Assembly (NCBI RefSeq): GCF_013378075.1
Contig: NZ_CP051131.1
Span: 2,492,501 to 2,556,500 of the forward strand
Source: Parasphingopyxis algicola
GTDB lineage: Bacteria; Pseudomonadota; Alphaproteobacteria; Sphingomonadales; Sphingomonadaceae
Direction of reading: 5' to 3'
Length of the DNA stretch: 64,000 nucleotides
How positions within the stretch are numbered: position 1 is the first letter of the stretch; each line of letters opens with the position of its first letter. Below, piece by piece: positions 51,588 through 60,397 of this stretch. The position numbers were made by a program, and so were the translations under genes. The notes beneath the pieces were generated by a model. The model saw nothing but the letters and a program-made list of their open reading frames with translations. It did no database searches and was not told where the DNA came from.

Positions 51588-52177
51588 CAGCCGAGCGTGC
51601 CCTTGGTCGAGGGGATCGCGCCGCCTTTGCGCGGATCGATCTCGACCGCATCGCGCAGCGCGCGCGCCAGCCCCTTGAAGATACTCTCGCAGATATGGTG
51701 GTTATTCTCGCCGTACAGCGTTTCGATATGGAGCGTGATGCCCGCCGAACCGGCGAAACTGTGGAACCAGTGCTGGATCAGCTCGGTATCCATCTCGCCC
51801 AGCCGTTCCTGGCTGAAGCCCGAATTCCATACGAGAAAGGGCCGCCCCGAAATATCGAGTGCCACCCGGCTCAAGGTTTCGTCCATCGGCGAATAGGCCG
51901 AGCCGTAGCGCCGGATCCCCGCCTTGTCGTCGAGCGCTTTCGCGACCGCCTCGCCGAGCGCGATCGCGCTGTCCTCGGTCGTATGATGCTGATCGACATG
52001 CAGGTCGCCATCGACCTTGAGATCGATATCGATCAGCGAATGGCGCGACAGCTGTTCGAGCATGTGATCGAGAAAGCCGATGCCGGTCGAAACGGTATAG
52101 GCGCCGGTCCCGTCGAGATTGATCTCGACGGCGATATCGGTCTCGCCGGTCTGGCGGGCTATCGAAGCGGTGCGCAT
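51587..52177 (-). CDS. hisB: Imidazoleglycerol-phosphate dehydratase
   Basis: A 196-residue metal-dependent dehydratase, with only the dehydratase part (no N-terminal phosphatase domain as in E. coli HisB). The His-rich metal motifs are [22 protein letters not shown] and [24 protein letters not shown] third one is in [19 protein letters not shown]. It is the first gene of the cluster; its promoter must lie in the 300-bp spacer that also contains repeat copy E. Confidence 0.97.
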   Translation of the reverse strand: MRTASIARQTGETDIAVEINLDGTGAYTVSTGIGFLDHMLEQLSRHSLIDIDLKVDGDLHVDQHHTTEDSAIALGEAVAKALDDKAGIRRYGSAYSPMDETLSRVALDISGRPFLVWNSGFSQERLGEMDTELIQHWFHSFAGSAGITLHIETLYGENNHHICESIFKGLARALRDAVEIDPRKGGAIPSTKGTLG

Positions 52178-52223
52178 GGCGCGCGGTATAAGAGTTTGGC
52201 GGGATTTGGCCAGAGGTGAATCA

Positions 52224-52456
52224 TTTTGTCAGACCTTCGCTGCGCTCAGGCGCCGCACCAGCCCTCTCCCCCTTCCCGACCTCCCATTGACTGTACCCTG
52301 TGGGAGGTCGGGAAGGGGGAGAGGGCTGGTGCGGAGATGTTGCGCTAGCAACATTCTGACAAACAAGAACCCGGTGCCGCGCTCGACCGCCAGGTCGAGT
52401 CTGACAAACAAAAACCCGATGCGGCGGACTTGCGGCGGCAAGTTTCTGACAAACAA
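52224..52456. repeat. Modular TTTGTCAGA hairpin repeat, copy E (three tandem modules)
   Basis: It opens TTTTGTCAGACC and a central palindrome. Then come three tandem reverse modules, each a small hairpin followed by TCTGACAAACAA: ATGTTGC-GC-TAGCAACAT, CTCGACC-GCCA-GGTCGAG and ACTTGC-GGCG-GCAAGT. The modules are joined by AACCCGGTGCCGCG-type linkers. It takes up most of the 318-bp divergent gap between hisB and the sspB-like gene; no gene is seen in that gap. Confidence 0.93.
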
Positions 52457-52494
52457 ATATTGACCCCTGCCGCCGACGCGTTCACCAAACCGGC

Positions 52495-52977
52495 ATGACG
52501 GATGAGACGCCCGACAGCCTGATTCCCTATGACGAAATCGTCCAGGAGGCCTTGCGCGCGGTCGTCGGCCGGGTGCTGAGCGAGGTCGGCGAGGCGGGCG
52601 ACCTGCCGGGCGACCATCATTTCTACATCACCTTCAAGACCAGGGCGCCGGGCGTCGATATTCCCGGCCATCTGCTCGAACGCTTCCCCGACGAGATGAC
52701 GATCGTGCTGCAGAAGCGCTTCTGGGACCTGACGGTCGACGAGGACGGCTTTTCGGTCGGGCTGAGCTTCAACCAGGTGCCGTCGACGCTGGTCGTGCCG
52801 TTCGCCGCGATCACGGGTTTCGTCGATCCGGCGGTGAATTTCGCGCTGCAGTTCCAGGCGCAGGGCGACGACAGCGCCCCGGGCGACCATGATCATGCCG
52901 AAAATGATCCGCCTCCGGCCGAGCCCATCGAAGATGGCTCCAACGTCGTCGCGGTCGATTTCAAACGCAAGAAATAG
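52495..52977 (+). CDS. sspB: Alpha-type SspB, ClpXP adaptor (stringent starvation protein B homologue)
   Basis: A 160-residue protein of the alphaproteobacterial SspB family that tethers ssrA-tagged and other substrates to ClpX. The core shows DLPGDHHFYITFKTRAPGVDIPGHLLERFPDEMTIVLQKRFWDL and STLVVPFAAITGFVDPAVNFALQF. The tail ends in VVAVDFKRKK, in the place of the ClpX-binding C-terminal motif, after an acidic linker. It is divergent from hisB and 53 bp upstream of fumC. Confidence 0.88.
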   Translation: MTDETPDSLIPYDEIVQEALRAVVGRVLSEVGEAGDLPGDHHFYITFKTRAPGVDIPGHLLERFPDEMTIVLQKRFWDLTVDEDGFSVGLSFNQVPSTLVVPFAAITGFVDPAVNFALQFQAQGDDSAPGDHDHAENDPPPAEPIEDGSNVVAVDFKRKK

Positions 52978-53030
52978 AGGCCCGGTCCTCCCCGTTCGAG
53001 TTCCGGCCGATAACAGGAACCTGATATCCC

Positions 53031-54425
53031 ATGACAGATACCACTCGTACCGAAACCGACTCCATCGGCCCGATCGAGGTGCCTGCCGATGCCTATTGGG
53101 GCGCGCAGACCCAGCGCAGCCTCGAAAATTTTCCGTTCGCCTCGCACGAGCGTATGCCGCTCGGCATCGTTCACGCGCAGGCGGCGGTCAAACAGGCGGC
53201 GGCCCGGGTCAACAAGAAGCACGGGCTGGACGAGAAGGTCGCCGATGCGATCGAGGCTGCTGCAACGGCGATCCGCGAGGGCACGCATGACGGCGAGTTT
53301 CCGCTGACCATCTTCCAGACCGGCTCCGGCACGCAGACCAATATGAATGTCAACGAGGTGATCGCGGGCATCGCCAACGAGGCGCTGGCGGGGACGCGCG
53401 GCGGCAAGGATCCGGTGCATCCAAACGATCATGTCAACATGTCGCAAAGCTCGAACGACAGTTTCCCGACGGCGCTTCACGTTTCCACGGCGCTGGCGAC
53501 GCGGGACCGGCTCGTCCCGGCGCTCGACATGCTGATCAGTGCGATCACGGACAAGGCGGAGGCCTGGGACGATATCGTCAAGATCGGCCGCACCCATACC
53601 CAGGATGCGACGCCGCTGACGCTCGGTCAGGAATTTTCCGGCTATGCGGCGCAGCTGATCAGCTGCAAGGCGCGGATCGAGGGCGCGCTCCAGGGCAATA
53701 TAGCCAAGCTCGCCATCGGCGGCACGGCGGTCGGCACCGGGCTCAACGCGCCCGAGGGCTGGGCCGGGGACATGGCCGGCGCGATCAGCGACATTACCGG
53801 TTTCGCTTTCGAAAGCGCGCCCAACAAATTCGAGCACCTCGCCGCCAAGGACGGGCTCGTCTTCTTCTCCGGCGCGCTCAACACGCTCGCTGTGGCACTC
53901 ACCAAGATCGCCAACGATATCCGCTTCCTCGGATCGGGGCCGCGCTCCGGGCTCGGCGAACTTTCGCTGCCGGCCAACGAACCGGGCAGCTCGATCATGC
54001 CGGGCAAGGTCAATCCCACCCAGTGCGAAAGCCTGACCATGGTCGCCGCGCAAGTAATCGGCAATCACCAGGCCGTTACGGTGGGCGGTATGCAGGGACA
54101 TTTCGAACTCAACGTCTTCATGCCGTTGATCGGGGCCAATGTTCTGCGCTCGATCAATCTATTGGCGACAGGCATGACGAGTTTCGCCGAACGCTGCGTT
54201 ACGGGCATCGAACCCAATCGCGAGAAGATAAAGGAGCTTGTCGATCGCTCGCTGATGCTGGTCACAGCGCTGGCGCCGGAGATCGGTTATGACAACGCCG
54301 CCGCGATCGCGAAACATGCACACAAAAAGGGCCAGACCCTGAAGGAAGCGGGGCTCGAGCTGGGGCTGGTCGACGAGGAAACCTTCGACCGGGTCGTGCG
54401 CCCGGAAAAGATGATCGGCCGCTAG
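53031..54425 (+). CDS. fumC: Class II fumarate hydratase
   Basis: A 464-residue tetrameric fumarase of the TCA cycle, oxygen-stable and iron-free. Typical segments are [75 protein letters not shown] and the superfamily signature [15 protein letters not shown]. Length matches FumC. The GST gene follows after 14 bp, suggesting one transcript. Confidence 0.97.
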   Translation: MTDTTRTETDSIGPIEVPADAYWGAQTQRSLENFPFASHERMPLGIVHAQAAVKQAAARVNKKHGLDEKVADAIEAAATAIREGTHDGEFPLTIFQTGSGTQTNMNVNEVIAGIANEALAGTRGGKDPVHPNDHVNMSQSSNDSFPTALHVSTALATRDRLVPALDMLISAITDKAEAWDDIVKIGRTHTQDATPLTLGQEFSGYAAQLISCKARIEGALQGNIAKLAIGGTAVGTGLNAPEGWAGDMAGAISDITGFAFESAPNKFEHLAAKDGLVFFSGALNTLAVALTKIANDIRFLGSGPRSGLGELSLPANEPGSSIMPGKVNPTQCESLTMVAAQVIGNHQAVTVGGMQGHFELNVFMPLIGANVLRSINLLATGMTSFAERCVTGIEPNREKIKELVDRSLMLVTALAPEIGYDNAAAIAKHAHKKGQTLKEAGLELGLVDEETFDRVVRPEKMIGR

Positions 54426-54439
54426 GGAAAGGCCTCGGC

Positions 54440-55054
54440 ATGCTGCTCTACAATGCGCCCGATCCCGCGCCCAATCCGCGCCGGGTCCGCCTGTTCCTCG
54501 CCGAGAAGGGGCTCGATATCCCGATGCGCGACCTCGCCATCGTCGAGCGCGAGCAGAAGGCGCCCGATTTCCTGGCGAAAAACCCGGCTGGCCAGCTGCC
54601 CGCACTCGAGCTCGACGACGGAACCGTTATCGCCGAGAGCGTATCCATCTGCCGCTATCTCGAAGCACTGCACCCCGATCCGCCCCTGTTCGGCTCGAGC
54701 CCGGAAGAGATGGCGCGGATCGATATGTGGCTCCGCCGGGTCGAGAACATGCTGATGGTGCCGGTCGGCATGGTCTGGATCCATAGCCACCCGTTCACCG
54801 CCGGACTCGGCCGGCAGTTCACCGATTTCGGCGAGGCCAGCAAGGAGCGCGTCGCCAAGGCGAAGGCCTGGTTCGACGGTCAGCTCGACGGATCCGACTA
54901 TCTGGCGGGTGAGCGCTATTCGATGGCAGATATCATGCTGCTGACGACGGTCGATTTCGCCCTGTGGATCGGCCTCGACATGCCCGAAGACGCCGGCAAT
55001 CTCCGCGATTGGCATGACCGCGTGTCCACGCGCGAAAGCGTTCAGCGCGCCTGA
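54440..55054 (+). CDS. Glutathione S-transferase family protein
   Basis: A 204-residue GST. The N-terminal thioredoxin-like domain has APDPAPNPRRVRLFLAEKGL and the glutathione-binding NPAGQLPALELDDGTVIAESVSICRYLE. An alpha-helical C-terminal domain follows, with DYLAGERYSMADIMLLTTVDFA. It conjugates glutathione to electrophiles or has peroxidase activity. It is placed directly behind fumC. Confidence 0.92.
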   Translation: MLLYNAPDPAPNPRRVRLFLAEKGLDIPMRDLAIVEREQKAPDFLAKNPAGQLPALELDDGTVIAESVSICRYLEALHPDPPLFGSSPEEMARIDMWLRRVENMLMVPVGMVWIHSHPFTAGLGRQFTDFGEASKERVAKAKAWFDGQLDGSDYLAGERYSMADIMLLTTVDFALWIGLDMPEDAGNLRDWHDRVSTRESVQRA

Positions 55055-55150
55055 TCCTTTCGCGTTCGACCTCCGCCGGTTGTTTGACATCCGGAACAAT
55101 CGCCGCTCCATCCCCGTTGATGGAGAGAAATCGAACATGATGGGGCAACA

Positions 55151-56011
55151 ATGGACGCAGGTTTTCTAACGATATTACAGGATCAGCTTGGCGACATGGC
55201 CGAGGCGACGGTGCGGATGCTGCCGCAACTCGCGATCGGGCTGTTTATTCTCGTCATTACCTGGGCGCTGGCCAAGGGCGGCCGCAAGATCGCGCATCGC
55301 TTCATCGGCAAGACCGATATCCGGCCGAGTCTGTTGACGCTGATCGAAACGGTCGTGACGATCTTTATCTGGATCATCGGCCTGTTCGCGACCGCCGCGA
55401 TCATTCTCCCGGGCATCACGCCCGCCAGCATCCTTGCCGGTCTCGGCATAGGTGCGGTCGCGATCGGCTTCGCCTTTCAGGACATTTTCGAGAATTTTCT
55501 TGCCGGTGTGCTGATCATGATCCGCGAAAAGATGCGGATCGGCGATGTCATCGAATGCGAGGGGATTACCGGCAAGGTCGAAAAGATAACCCTGCGCGAA
55601 ACCCATATCCGCAAGCTTTCGAACGAAGTGACGATCGTTCCCAACTCGATCCTGTTCAAGAACCCGGTCGAGATTTTCACCGACGACCCGGGCCGCCGGC
55701 ACGAGGTCGTGTGCGGCGTCGCCTACGATGTCGATCTCGACGAGGCGGCCGAGGTTATCGAGGAGGCGGTCAAGACTTGTGACAAGGTCGACACGTCGAG
55801 AGGCATCGACATCTTCGCCACCGAGTTCAATTCGAGTTCGGTCGATTACCGCATCCGCTGGTGGTCGGGATCGAAACCGCGCGACATGCATGAAAGCCGC
55901 GATCAGGTGATCCGTGCTGTGAAACGGGCATTGGACGACGCCGGGATCGAAATACCGTTCCCGTACGTTACCCATACGTTCAAGGAACCCGTACCGCTGG
56001 AGAGTAAATGA
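55151..56011 (+). CDS. Small-conductance mechanosensitive channel (MscS family)
   Basis: A 286-residue MscS-type channel that opens on membrane tension to release solutes. Three hydrophobic helices are visible, the pore-lining TM3 being SILAGLGIGAVAIGFAFQDIFENFLAGVLIMI. The beta domain follows with GDVIECEGITGKVEKITLRETHIRKLSNEVTIVPNS, and a cytoplasmic vestibule domain closes the protein. Its stop overlaps the next gene's start by four bases. Confidence 0.94.
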   Translation: MDAGFLTILQDQLGDMAEATVRMLPQLAIGLFILVITWALAKGGRKIAHRFIGKTDIRPSLLTLIETVVTIFIWIIGLFATAAIILPGITPASILAGLGIGAVAIGFAFQDIFENFLAGVLIMIREKMRIGDVIECEGITGKVEKITLRETHIRKLSNEVTIVPNSILFKNPVEIFTDDPGRRHEVVCGVAYDVDLDEAAEVIEEAVKTCDKVDTSRGIDIFATEFNSSSVDYRIRWWSGSKPRDMHESRDQVIRAVKRALDDAGIEIPFPYVTHTFKEPVPLESK

Positions 56012-56325
56012 TGAGCCTGATCAGAAGCATAGCCCGGGGCGCCGTCGGCAGCGGCGTGCGCCGCCGGACCGCGGGGCGCGGAATTCTCGGTGCGGGCCTC
56101 GGCCTGATCGCCGCGCGGATCGCGACCCGCTCGCTCCCCGGTGCGGCTTTGGTCGGCGGCGGCCTCGTCGCCAAATATCTGTGGGACAAAAAACGCGAGC
56201 GCGAGGCGGCTGAAACCGGCGGTCTCGACGCGCGCGATGCCGAAATGGCAGCCGCGCGCGCCGAGGGCGAAACCGATATCGCCGCGGCCGCCGCGCCTGC
56301 GAGCGAACCGCCGGCCGCGTCCTAG
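56008..56325 (+). CDS. Small Gly/Arg-rich protein coupled to the MscS gene, unknown function
   Basis: A 105-residue protein. The N-terminal half is basic and glycine-rich with a weakly hydrophobic stretch (ILGAGLGLIAARIATRSLPGAALVGGGLVAKYLW). The C-terminal half is Ala/Glu-rich. It may associate with the membrane. An ATGA overlap with mscS implies coupled translation. Its stop overlaps the end of the convergent Met/His-rich protein gene by four bases. Confidence 0.65.
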   Translation: MMSLIRSIARGAVGSGVRRRTAGRGILGAGLGLIAARIATRSLPGAALVGGGLVAKYLWDKKREREAAETGGLDARDAEMAAARAEGETDIAAAAAPASEPPAAS

Positions 56326-57392
56326 AAGGTTCCCTGCCAGCCCAGAGTGAGCGTCCAGTTGGTGTCCATCTGCGGCCCGTTCAGGTCCTGATAGATCGGT
56401 GTGCCGACCTCGATCGCGAGCCGTTGACCTTCCAGCCCGCCTTGCGCGGCCAGGTTGACGCCGACAAACGCATCGATGCGCCCGCCGCCCTGGAAATCGG
56501 GATTGGCGGTCTGGACCGGCCCCATGATCATCGGATCGATGCCGTCCACCCGGCCGGTCGTGCGCGCCGCGAGGCGACCTGAAAAGCTGATCCAGTAGGC
56601 GGGCTCATAGCTGACCCAGCCCGTCACCTCATGCACGTCGCCATAGGCGAAGCCATTGTCGTTCTCGCCGAGCCGGATCGTGCCGTTATATTGCAGCCCC
56701 CAGCCGATATTCGCCTCGTCCGCATAGCCGCGATAGGTGAGCGCGGGTTTCAGGTCCCAGGTGCCGGAGCCGATCTGCATCGAATAGGGTAGCCGGATCG
56801 TCGGCGTGCCGCCCGTCGGCGTCAGGATATCGTCGGTCTCGGTCGTCGATCCCACCGGTATGCTGACTGCCGCACGGGCCAGCACCTCATAGCGTCGATG
56901 CGCTTTGGTGATCGGAAACAGGCCGCCGACGGTAATATCGCCGATGCCTTCTGGCCGGGTGGTAAAGCCGCCGAGCTGGGTAGTGCCCATACCGCCCTGA
57001 TAGGTGATATGCTCCATTTCCTTGGAGATATAGCTGCCCATCGCGATCAAGGTGACCCAGTCGGTCGGCGCATACATCGCGCCGATCATGTGCATGTCCA
57101 TCCGCATTTCGGTCGGCACGATGCGCAGGGTCGGCGGCTGGCCCGGATTGCCGAAAAAGCGGTTGGGAACGGTGGTGACGATCTCGTCGGGCGTCACTGT
57201 GTCGGTGCCGATGCGGTTGCCGCCCATGTCCATATGCATGAAGCGGTAGGAGAACATGACCTCGCCGGCGGAATGGGTATGATCGGCCATGACGCCGATC
57301 GGCGCATGTCCGTCGGCATGGGCACCGTCATGCGCGGCGAGCGGGGTAGCGAGAAGCGCGGCGGAAAGCGCCGCGAGAGAAGCGTGTTTCAC
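56322..57392 (-). CDS. Met/His-rich exported envelope protein, possibly metal (copper)-related
   Basis: A 356-residue protein starting at GTG (AAGGA upstream) with a signal peptide (VKHASLAALSAALLATPLAAHD). The N-terminal part is rich in His and Met: HDGAHADGHAP, HTHSAG, MHMDMGG and MRMDMHMIGAMY. The rest shows alternating strands and ends in WQGTF, as in outer-membrane barrels. A DUF2946 protein gene lies just upstream on the same strand, a combination suggestive of copper or silver handling. The metal role is inferred from composition and context. Confidence 0.7.
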   Translation of the reverse strand: MKHASLAALSAALLATPLAAHDGAHADGHAPIGVMADHTHSAGEVMFSYRFMHMDMGGNRIGTDTVTPDEIVTTVPNRFFGNPGQPPTLRIVPTEMRMDMHMIGAMYAPTDWVTLIAMGSYISKEMEHITYQGGMGTTQLGGFTTRPEGIGDITVGGLFPITKAHRRYEVLARAAVSIPVGSTTETDDILTPTGGTPTIRLPYSMQIGSGTWDLKPALTYRGYADEANIGWGLQYNGTIRLGENDNGFAYGDVHEVTGWVSYEPAYWISFSGRLAARTTGRVDGIDPMIMGPVQTANPDFQGGGRIDAFVGVNLAAQGGLEGQRLAIEVGTPIYQDLNGPQMDTNWTLTLGWQGTF

Positions 57393-57452
57393 GAAACATA
57401 TCCTTGCTGAATCGATGGTGGTTCGCACCCGGGATCGAGCGCGATGGTCGGT

Positions 57453-57878
57453 TCAGAAGGTGAGCGGGGGTCCGGTCTGCGGCGGCGGCGGCGCGGCGAG
57501 CCCGGCGCCGATGGCGACAAGACCGGCGGGCGGGAAGCTGGTTGCGCCGGAGGGCGGCGGGATCTTCGCGATCGCGATCGCCGATGTTTTGGCGATGGAA
57601 TTGGGTGCCGCCGCATAGTCGCAGGGCGTGTTGTCGCTTTCCGGCGCCGGCTCGTCGTCCATCGCATCGGCAAGCGCGAGCATGGCGGCCGGGGCATTGT
57701 CGGGCAGCGACGCGCGTTGCAGCCCCTGACCCGTGCAGAGCATGATCCGCGGGCCGTCGGCACCGAAAACCGGCATGAAGCCGTTCGGGACGAGCGCCTG
57801 GGCGACCAAGAAAACCGCCGCCAGGAACCGGACGCGGCTCCCGCGCAGCCGTTTCAAAGGGGAAAGCCGATTTGCCAT
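57453..57878 (-). CDS. DUF2946-like protein
   Basis: A 141-residue protein. An N-terminal hydrophobic segment with ALVPNGFMPVFG is followed by RIMLCTGQG, the usual DUF2946 opening, and a further Cys (NTPCDY). The C-terminal part is Ala/Pro-rich with a second hydrophobic stretch. Members often sit beside TonB receptors or copper genes. It is 60 bp upstream of the Met/His-rich protein gene and probably co-transcribed with it. Confidence 0.65.
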   Translation of the reverse strand: MANRLSPLKRLRGSRVRFLAAVFLVAQALVPNGFMPVFGADGPRIMLCTGQGLQRASLPDNAPAAMLALADAMDDEPAPESDNTPCDYAAAPNSIAKTSAIAIAKIPPPSGATSFPPAGLVAIGAGLAAPPPPQTGPPLTF

Positions 57879-57933
57879 CGCGCGCGCTATGACGGATCGG
57901 GTCGGGCTTGGCTATCCCTATTCGGCCCTGCCG

Positions 57934-58251
57934 TCAGGCGCTGAGTTCGTAGCTCTCGTCGAGCCACCGCTGCCAGATGTCGGCGGGAATCGGGTCTTCG
58001 TTCGAGAAGCGTGCGGTGACCCAGGGCGGTTTTCCGACCTGATAACTGTCCGGTTCGGCCGCGGCGAGTTTTTCCGCCTCGGCGATGGAGTCCTTCAGCT
58101 TGAGCATCACCTTGTACCGGCCGCCCTGTTCTCCGGCGAAGAGAAACGCCTTCTTTCCCCGCTTGAACGAGTTTTGGGTGCACGATGTGACTTCCGCGAC
58201 CTCGGGATACTGGCTTGCCTTCAGCTTTATCGTTTCGAGTATGTCGGTCAT
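57934..58251 (-). CDS. MmcQ/YjbR-family protein
   Basis: A 105-residue protein of the MmcQ/YjbR double-wing fold: FKRGKKAFLFAGEQGGRYKVMLKLKDSIAEAEKL and VGKPPWVTARFSNEDPIPADIWQRWLDESYELSA. The family is sometimes described as DNA-binding, but its biological role is unclear. It lies 18 bp downstream of the DUF2585 gene on the same strand. Confidence 0.88.
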   Translation of the reverse strand: MTDILETIKLKASQYPEVAEVTSCTQNSFKRGKKAFLFAGEQGGRYKVMLKLKDSIAEAEKLAAAEPDSYQVGKPPWVTARFSNEDPIPADIWQRWLDESYELSA

Positions 58252-58269
58252 CGCACCCCCTTTCAGGCC

Positions 58270-58839
58270 TCACAGCGCCGCCTGCCACTCCCTTATCACA
58301 TCGATCGGCCAGACCAGCATCAGCACATTGAGCGTGAGGTTGTCGCGGATCATCCAGAGCGTGAACAGCTCGAAGGCGAGCGCGATGGCGACGGTCGGCC
58401 ACAGCCCGATGCGCCGGGCGATCAGGAAACCCAATGCCATCCAGCCGATATCGGCGATCGAGTTGATGATCGCGTCGCCAGAATAGCCGAACGCCGCCGT
58501 CGCCTCGCGATAGCGGTTGATGATGATCGGCGAGTTTTCGAGCACTTCCCAGGCCGCCTCGATCGCAACCGCGAGGCAGAACCAGAGGCCGACCGGGCGG
58601 CGGCGCAGGAGCAGCCAGCCCAGGCCGCAGAAGAGAAAGCCATGGATGATATGGCTCGGTACATACCAGTCGGCCAGATGCTGGCTGTTGTCCGGGCCAT
58701 GGACCTCGCCGACCCAAAATTTGATCTCGCCGCAAGTGCAGATCGGGTTGCGGCCCATCAGATAGAGGATGATCGCCGCGGCGAGGACGATGGCCGTCGC
58801 GGTAATCCAGTAATGGCGTGCGATATCGCCCTCCCCCAT
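58270..58839 (-). CDS. DUF2585 (UPF0314) integral membrane protein
   Basis: A 189-residue membrane protein with about five hydrophobic helices. It carries the family features GRNPICTCGEIKFWVGEVHGPDNSQHLADWYVPSHIIHGFLF and EAAWEVLENSPIIINRYREATAAFGYSGDAIINSIADI. Conserved His, Cys and acidic residues hint at a catalytic or metal site, but no function is known to me. It is divergent from gmk across 35 bp. Confidence 0.88.
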   Translation of the reverse strand: MGEGDIARHYWITATAIVLAAAIILYLMGRNPICTCGEIKFWVGEVHGPDNSQHLADWYVPSHIIHGFLFCGLGWLLLRRRPVGLWFCLAVAIEAAWEVLENSPIIINRYREATAAFGYSGDAIINSIADIGWMALGFLIARRIGLWPTVAIALAFELFTLWMIRDNLTLNVLMLVWPIDVIREWQAAL

Positions 58840-58874
58840 CTTGACGTCTCGGCACGCTTGCGCGAACCGGGACC

Positions 58875-59507
58875 ATGGCCGATCCGATCCAGCTTGAGCG
58901 CCGCGGGCTCCTGTATGTCCTTTCATCGCCGAGCGGGGCGGGCAAGTCCACCATCGCGCGCAAGCTGCTCGCGGCTGATCCCGAGATTTCGCTGTCGGTA
59001 TCGGCGACGACCCGGCCGATCCGCGAGGGCGAGACCGACGGCGCGCATTATCACTTCGTCGACAATGCCGAGTTCGACCGGATGGTGGAGCAGGGCGCAT
59101 TTCTCGAATGGGCGCATGTCTTCGACCGGCGCTACGGCACGCTCAAGGCCGAGGTGAACAAGGCGCTCGATGTCGGGCGCGACGTGCTGCTCGATATCGA
59201 CTGGCAGGGGACACAGCAATTGAAGCAGGTCGATCCCGATATCGTCCGCGTCTTCATCCTGCCGCCATCGATGGAGGAGCTCGAACGCCGGCTGCGCGGG
59301 CGCGGGACCGACAGCGACGAAGTCATCGCCGGGCGGATGGAGCGCGCCGCGGCGGAAATCAGCCACTGGGCCGAATATGATTATGTGCTCGTCAACGACG
59401 ATGCGGAGAAATGCGCGGCGCGGGCCAAGGCGATCCTCGAGGCCGAACGGCTGCGCCGCAACCGCCGCACGGGGCTCGTCGATTTCGTGCGCGGGCTGAC
59501 GGGATAG
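58875..59507 (+). CDS. gmk: Guanylate kinase
   Basis: A 210-residue nucleotide kinase that phosphorylates GMP to GDP. The P-loop is SSPSGAGKST; the GMP-binding region reads SVSATTRPIREGETDGAHYHFVDNAEF and FLEWAHVFDRRYGT. The lid includes LRGRGTDSDEVIAGRM, and YDYVLVNDD is also conserved. Length and start are standard. Confidence 0.97.
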   Translation: MADPIQLERRGLLYVLSSPSGAGKSTIARKLLAADPEISLSVSATTRPIREGETDGAHYHFVDNAEFDRMVEQGAFLEWAHVFDRRYGTLKAEVNKALDVGRDVLLDIDWQGTQQLKQVDPDIVRVFILPPSMEELERRLRGRGTDSDEVIAGRMERAAAEISHWAEYDYVLVNDDAEKCAARAKAILEAERLRRNRRTGLVDFVRGLTG

Positions 59508-59578
59508 GGCCCGGACGGGCTTTTCATCGCCGCCCGGCAGGCGTAGCTTTCGCGCCAACGGTTAGGGGAGAGAATCTC

Positions 59579-60166
59579 ATGCTCAAAGTCATTCCGGGCG
59601 CGATCGTCGCGGCGGTCGCCATGTTCATCATCGGTTTCATCGCCTACGGGCTGCTCGGCAGCATTCCGGTCGGCGATGTCGGCGATAGCGAGGCGGCCGC
59701 GATCCAGAGCGTACTCGCCGCGAATATGGACAATGAGGCGGCGCGCACGGTGCTCGTGCCCTCCGGGTCGGGCGAGGTGCAGCAGCGCATGTATCTCGAC
59801 GGGCCGATCGCGATGATCCACTATAATCCGAGCGGTTTCGCGATCGGCGCGGGTTCGACGATGCTCGCCGGGTTCATCCATATGCTGATATCGGCGCTGA
59901 TCATCGGGGCGGCTTTGTTCACCCTGTCCGGCCATGTCCGCGATTTCGGCGCGCGGATCTCGATCGTCGCGCTGTTCGGGATCGCCGCCGCCTTTTACAT
60001 GAATCTCGGCAATCCGGTCTGGTGGCACCATGACTGGATCTATCACGGCTTCGTCTTCTTCATCGACGCGCTGAGCTTCATCGTGGCGGGCGCGATCATC
60101 GCGCGCTGGTTCCTGCCCAGGCATATCGACAGCGACGACCGTTTCGGAGAGGAACAGGAGAGATAG
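59579..60166 (+). CDS. Integral membrane protein of unknown function
   Basis: A 195-residue protein with four hydrophobic helices (VIPGAIVAAVAMFIIGFIAYGLL, TMLAGFIHMLISALIIGAALF, ISIVALFGIAAAFYM and FFIDALSFIVAGAIIARWFLP). A region with WWHHDWIYHGF lies between the last two. A periplasmic loop of about 60 residues follows the first helix. AGGGGAG precedes the ATG. It is about 70 bp after gmk on the same strand. I cannot assign a family with certainty. Confidence 0.75.
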   Translation: MLKVIPGAIVAAVAMFIIGFIAYGLLGSIPVGDVGDSEAAAIQSVLAANMDNEAARTVLVPSGSGEVQQRMYLDGPIAMIHYNPSGFAIGAGSTMLAGFIHMLISALIIGAALFTLSGHVRDFGARISIVALFGIAAAFYMNLGNPVWWHHDWIYHGFVFFIDALSFIVAGAIIARWFLPRHIDSDDRFGEEQER

Positions 60167-60167
60167 G

Positions 60168-60373
60168 TTCGTCAGACTCGACCTTGCCGGTCGAGCGCGG
60201 CACCGGGATTTGTTCGTCAGAATTTCCCTATAGGGAAATCGCGGCACCGGTCCGCTCCCCCTCCCGACTTCCCATTGAGTATACCCTAGTGGGAGGCCGG
60301 GTGGGGGTGCGGGCCGGTGCGGCGCTCGACCGACAGGTCGAGTCTGACAATAAGAATCGCACGTCTGACAAAT
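60168..60373. repeat. Modular TTTGTCAGA hairpin repeat, copy F
   Basis: Two forward modules come first: TCGTCAGA-CTCGACC-TTGCC-GGTCGAG-CGCGGCACCGG and TCGTCAGA-ATTTCCC-TATA-GGGAAAT-CGCGGCACCGG. A central palindrome follows, then reverse modules: CTCGACC...GGTCGAG-TCTGACAA and a last TCTGACAAA. It fills the convergent gap between the membrane protein and ATP12 genes. Confidence 0.93.
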
Positions 60374-60397
60374 AAAAAGTCCCCGAAACCCTAAACC

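Noticed and set aside
52224-52456. Tandem TCTGACAAA modules considered as a short CRISPR array
   Set aside because: The constant part is only about 12-20 bases, the variable parts are self-complementary hairpins rather than spacers, and no cas genes are near.
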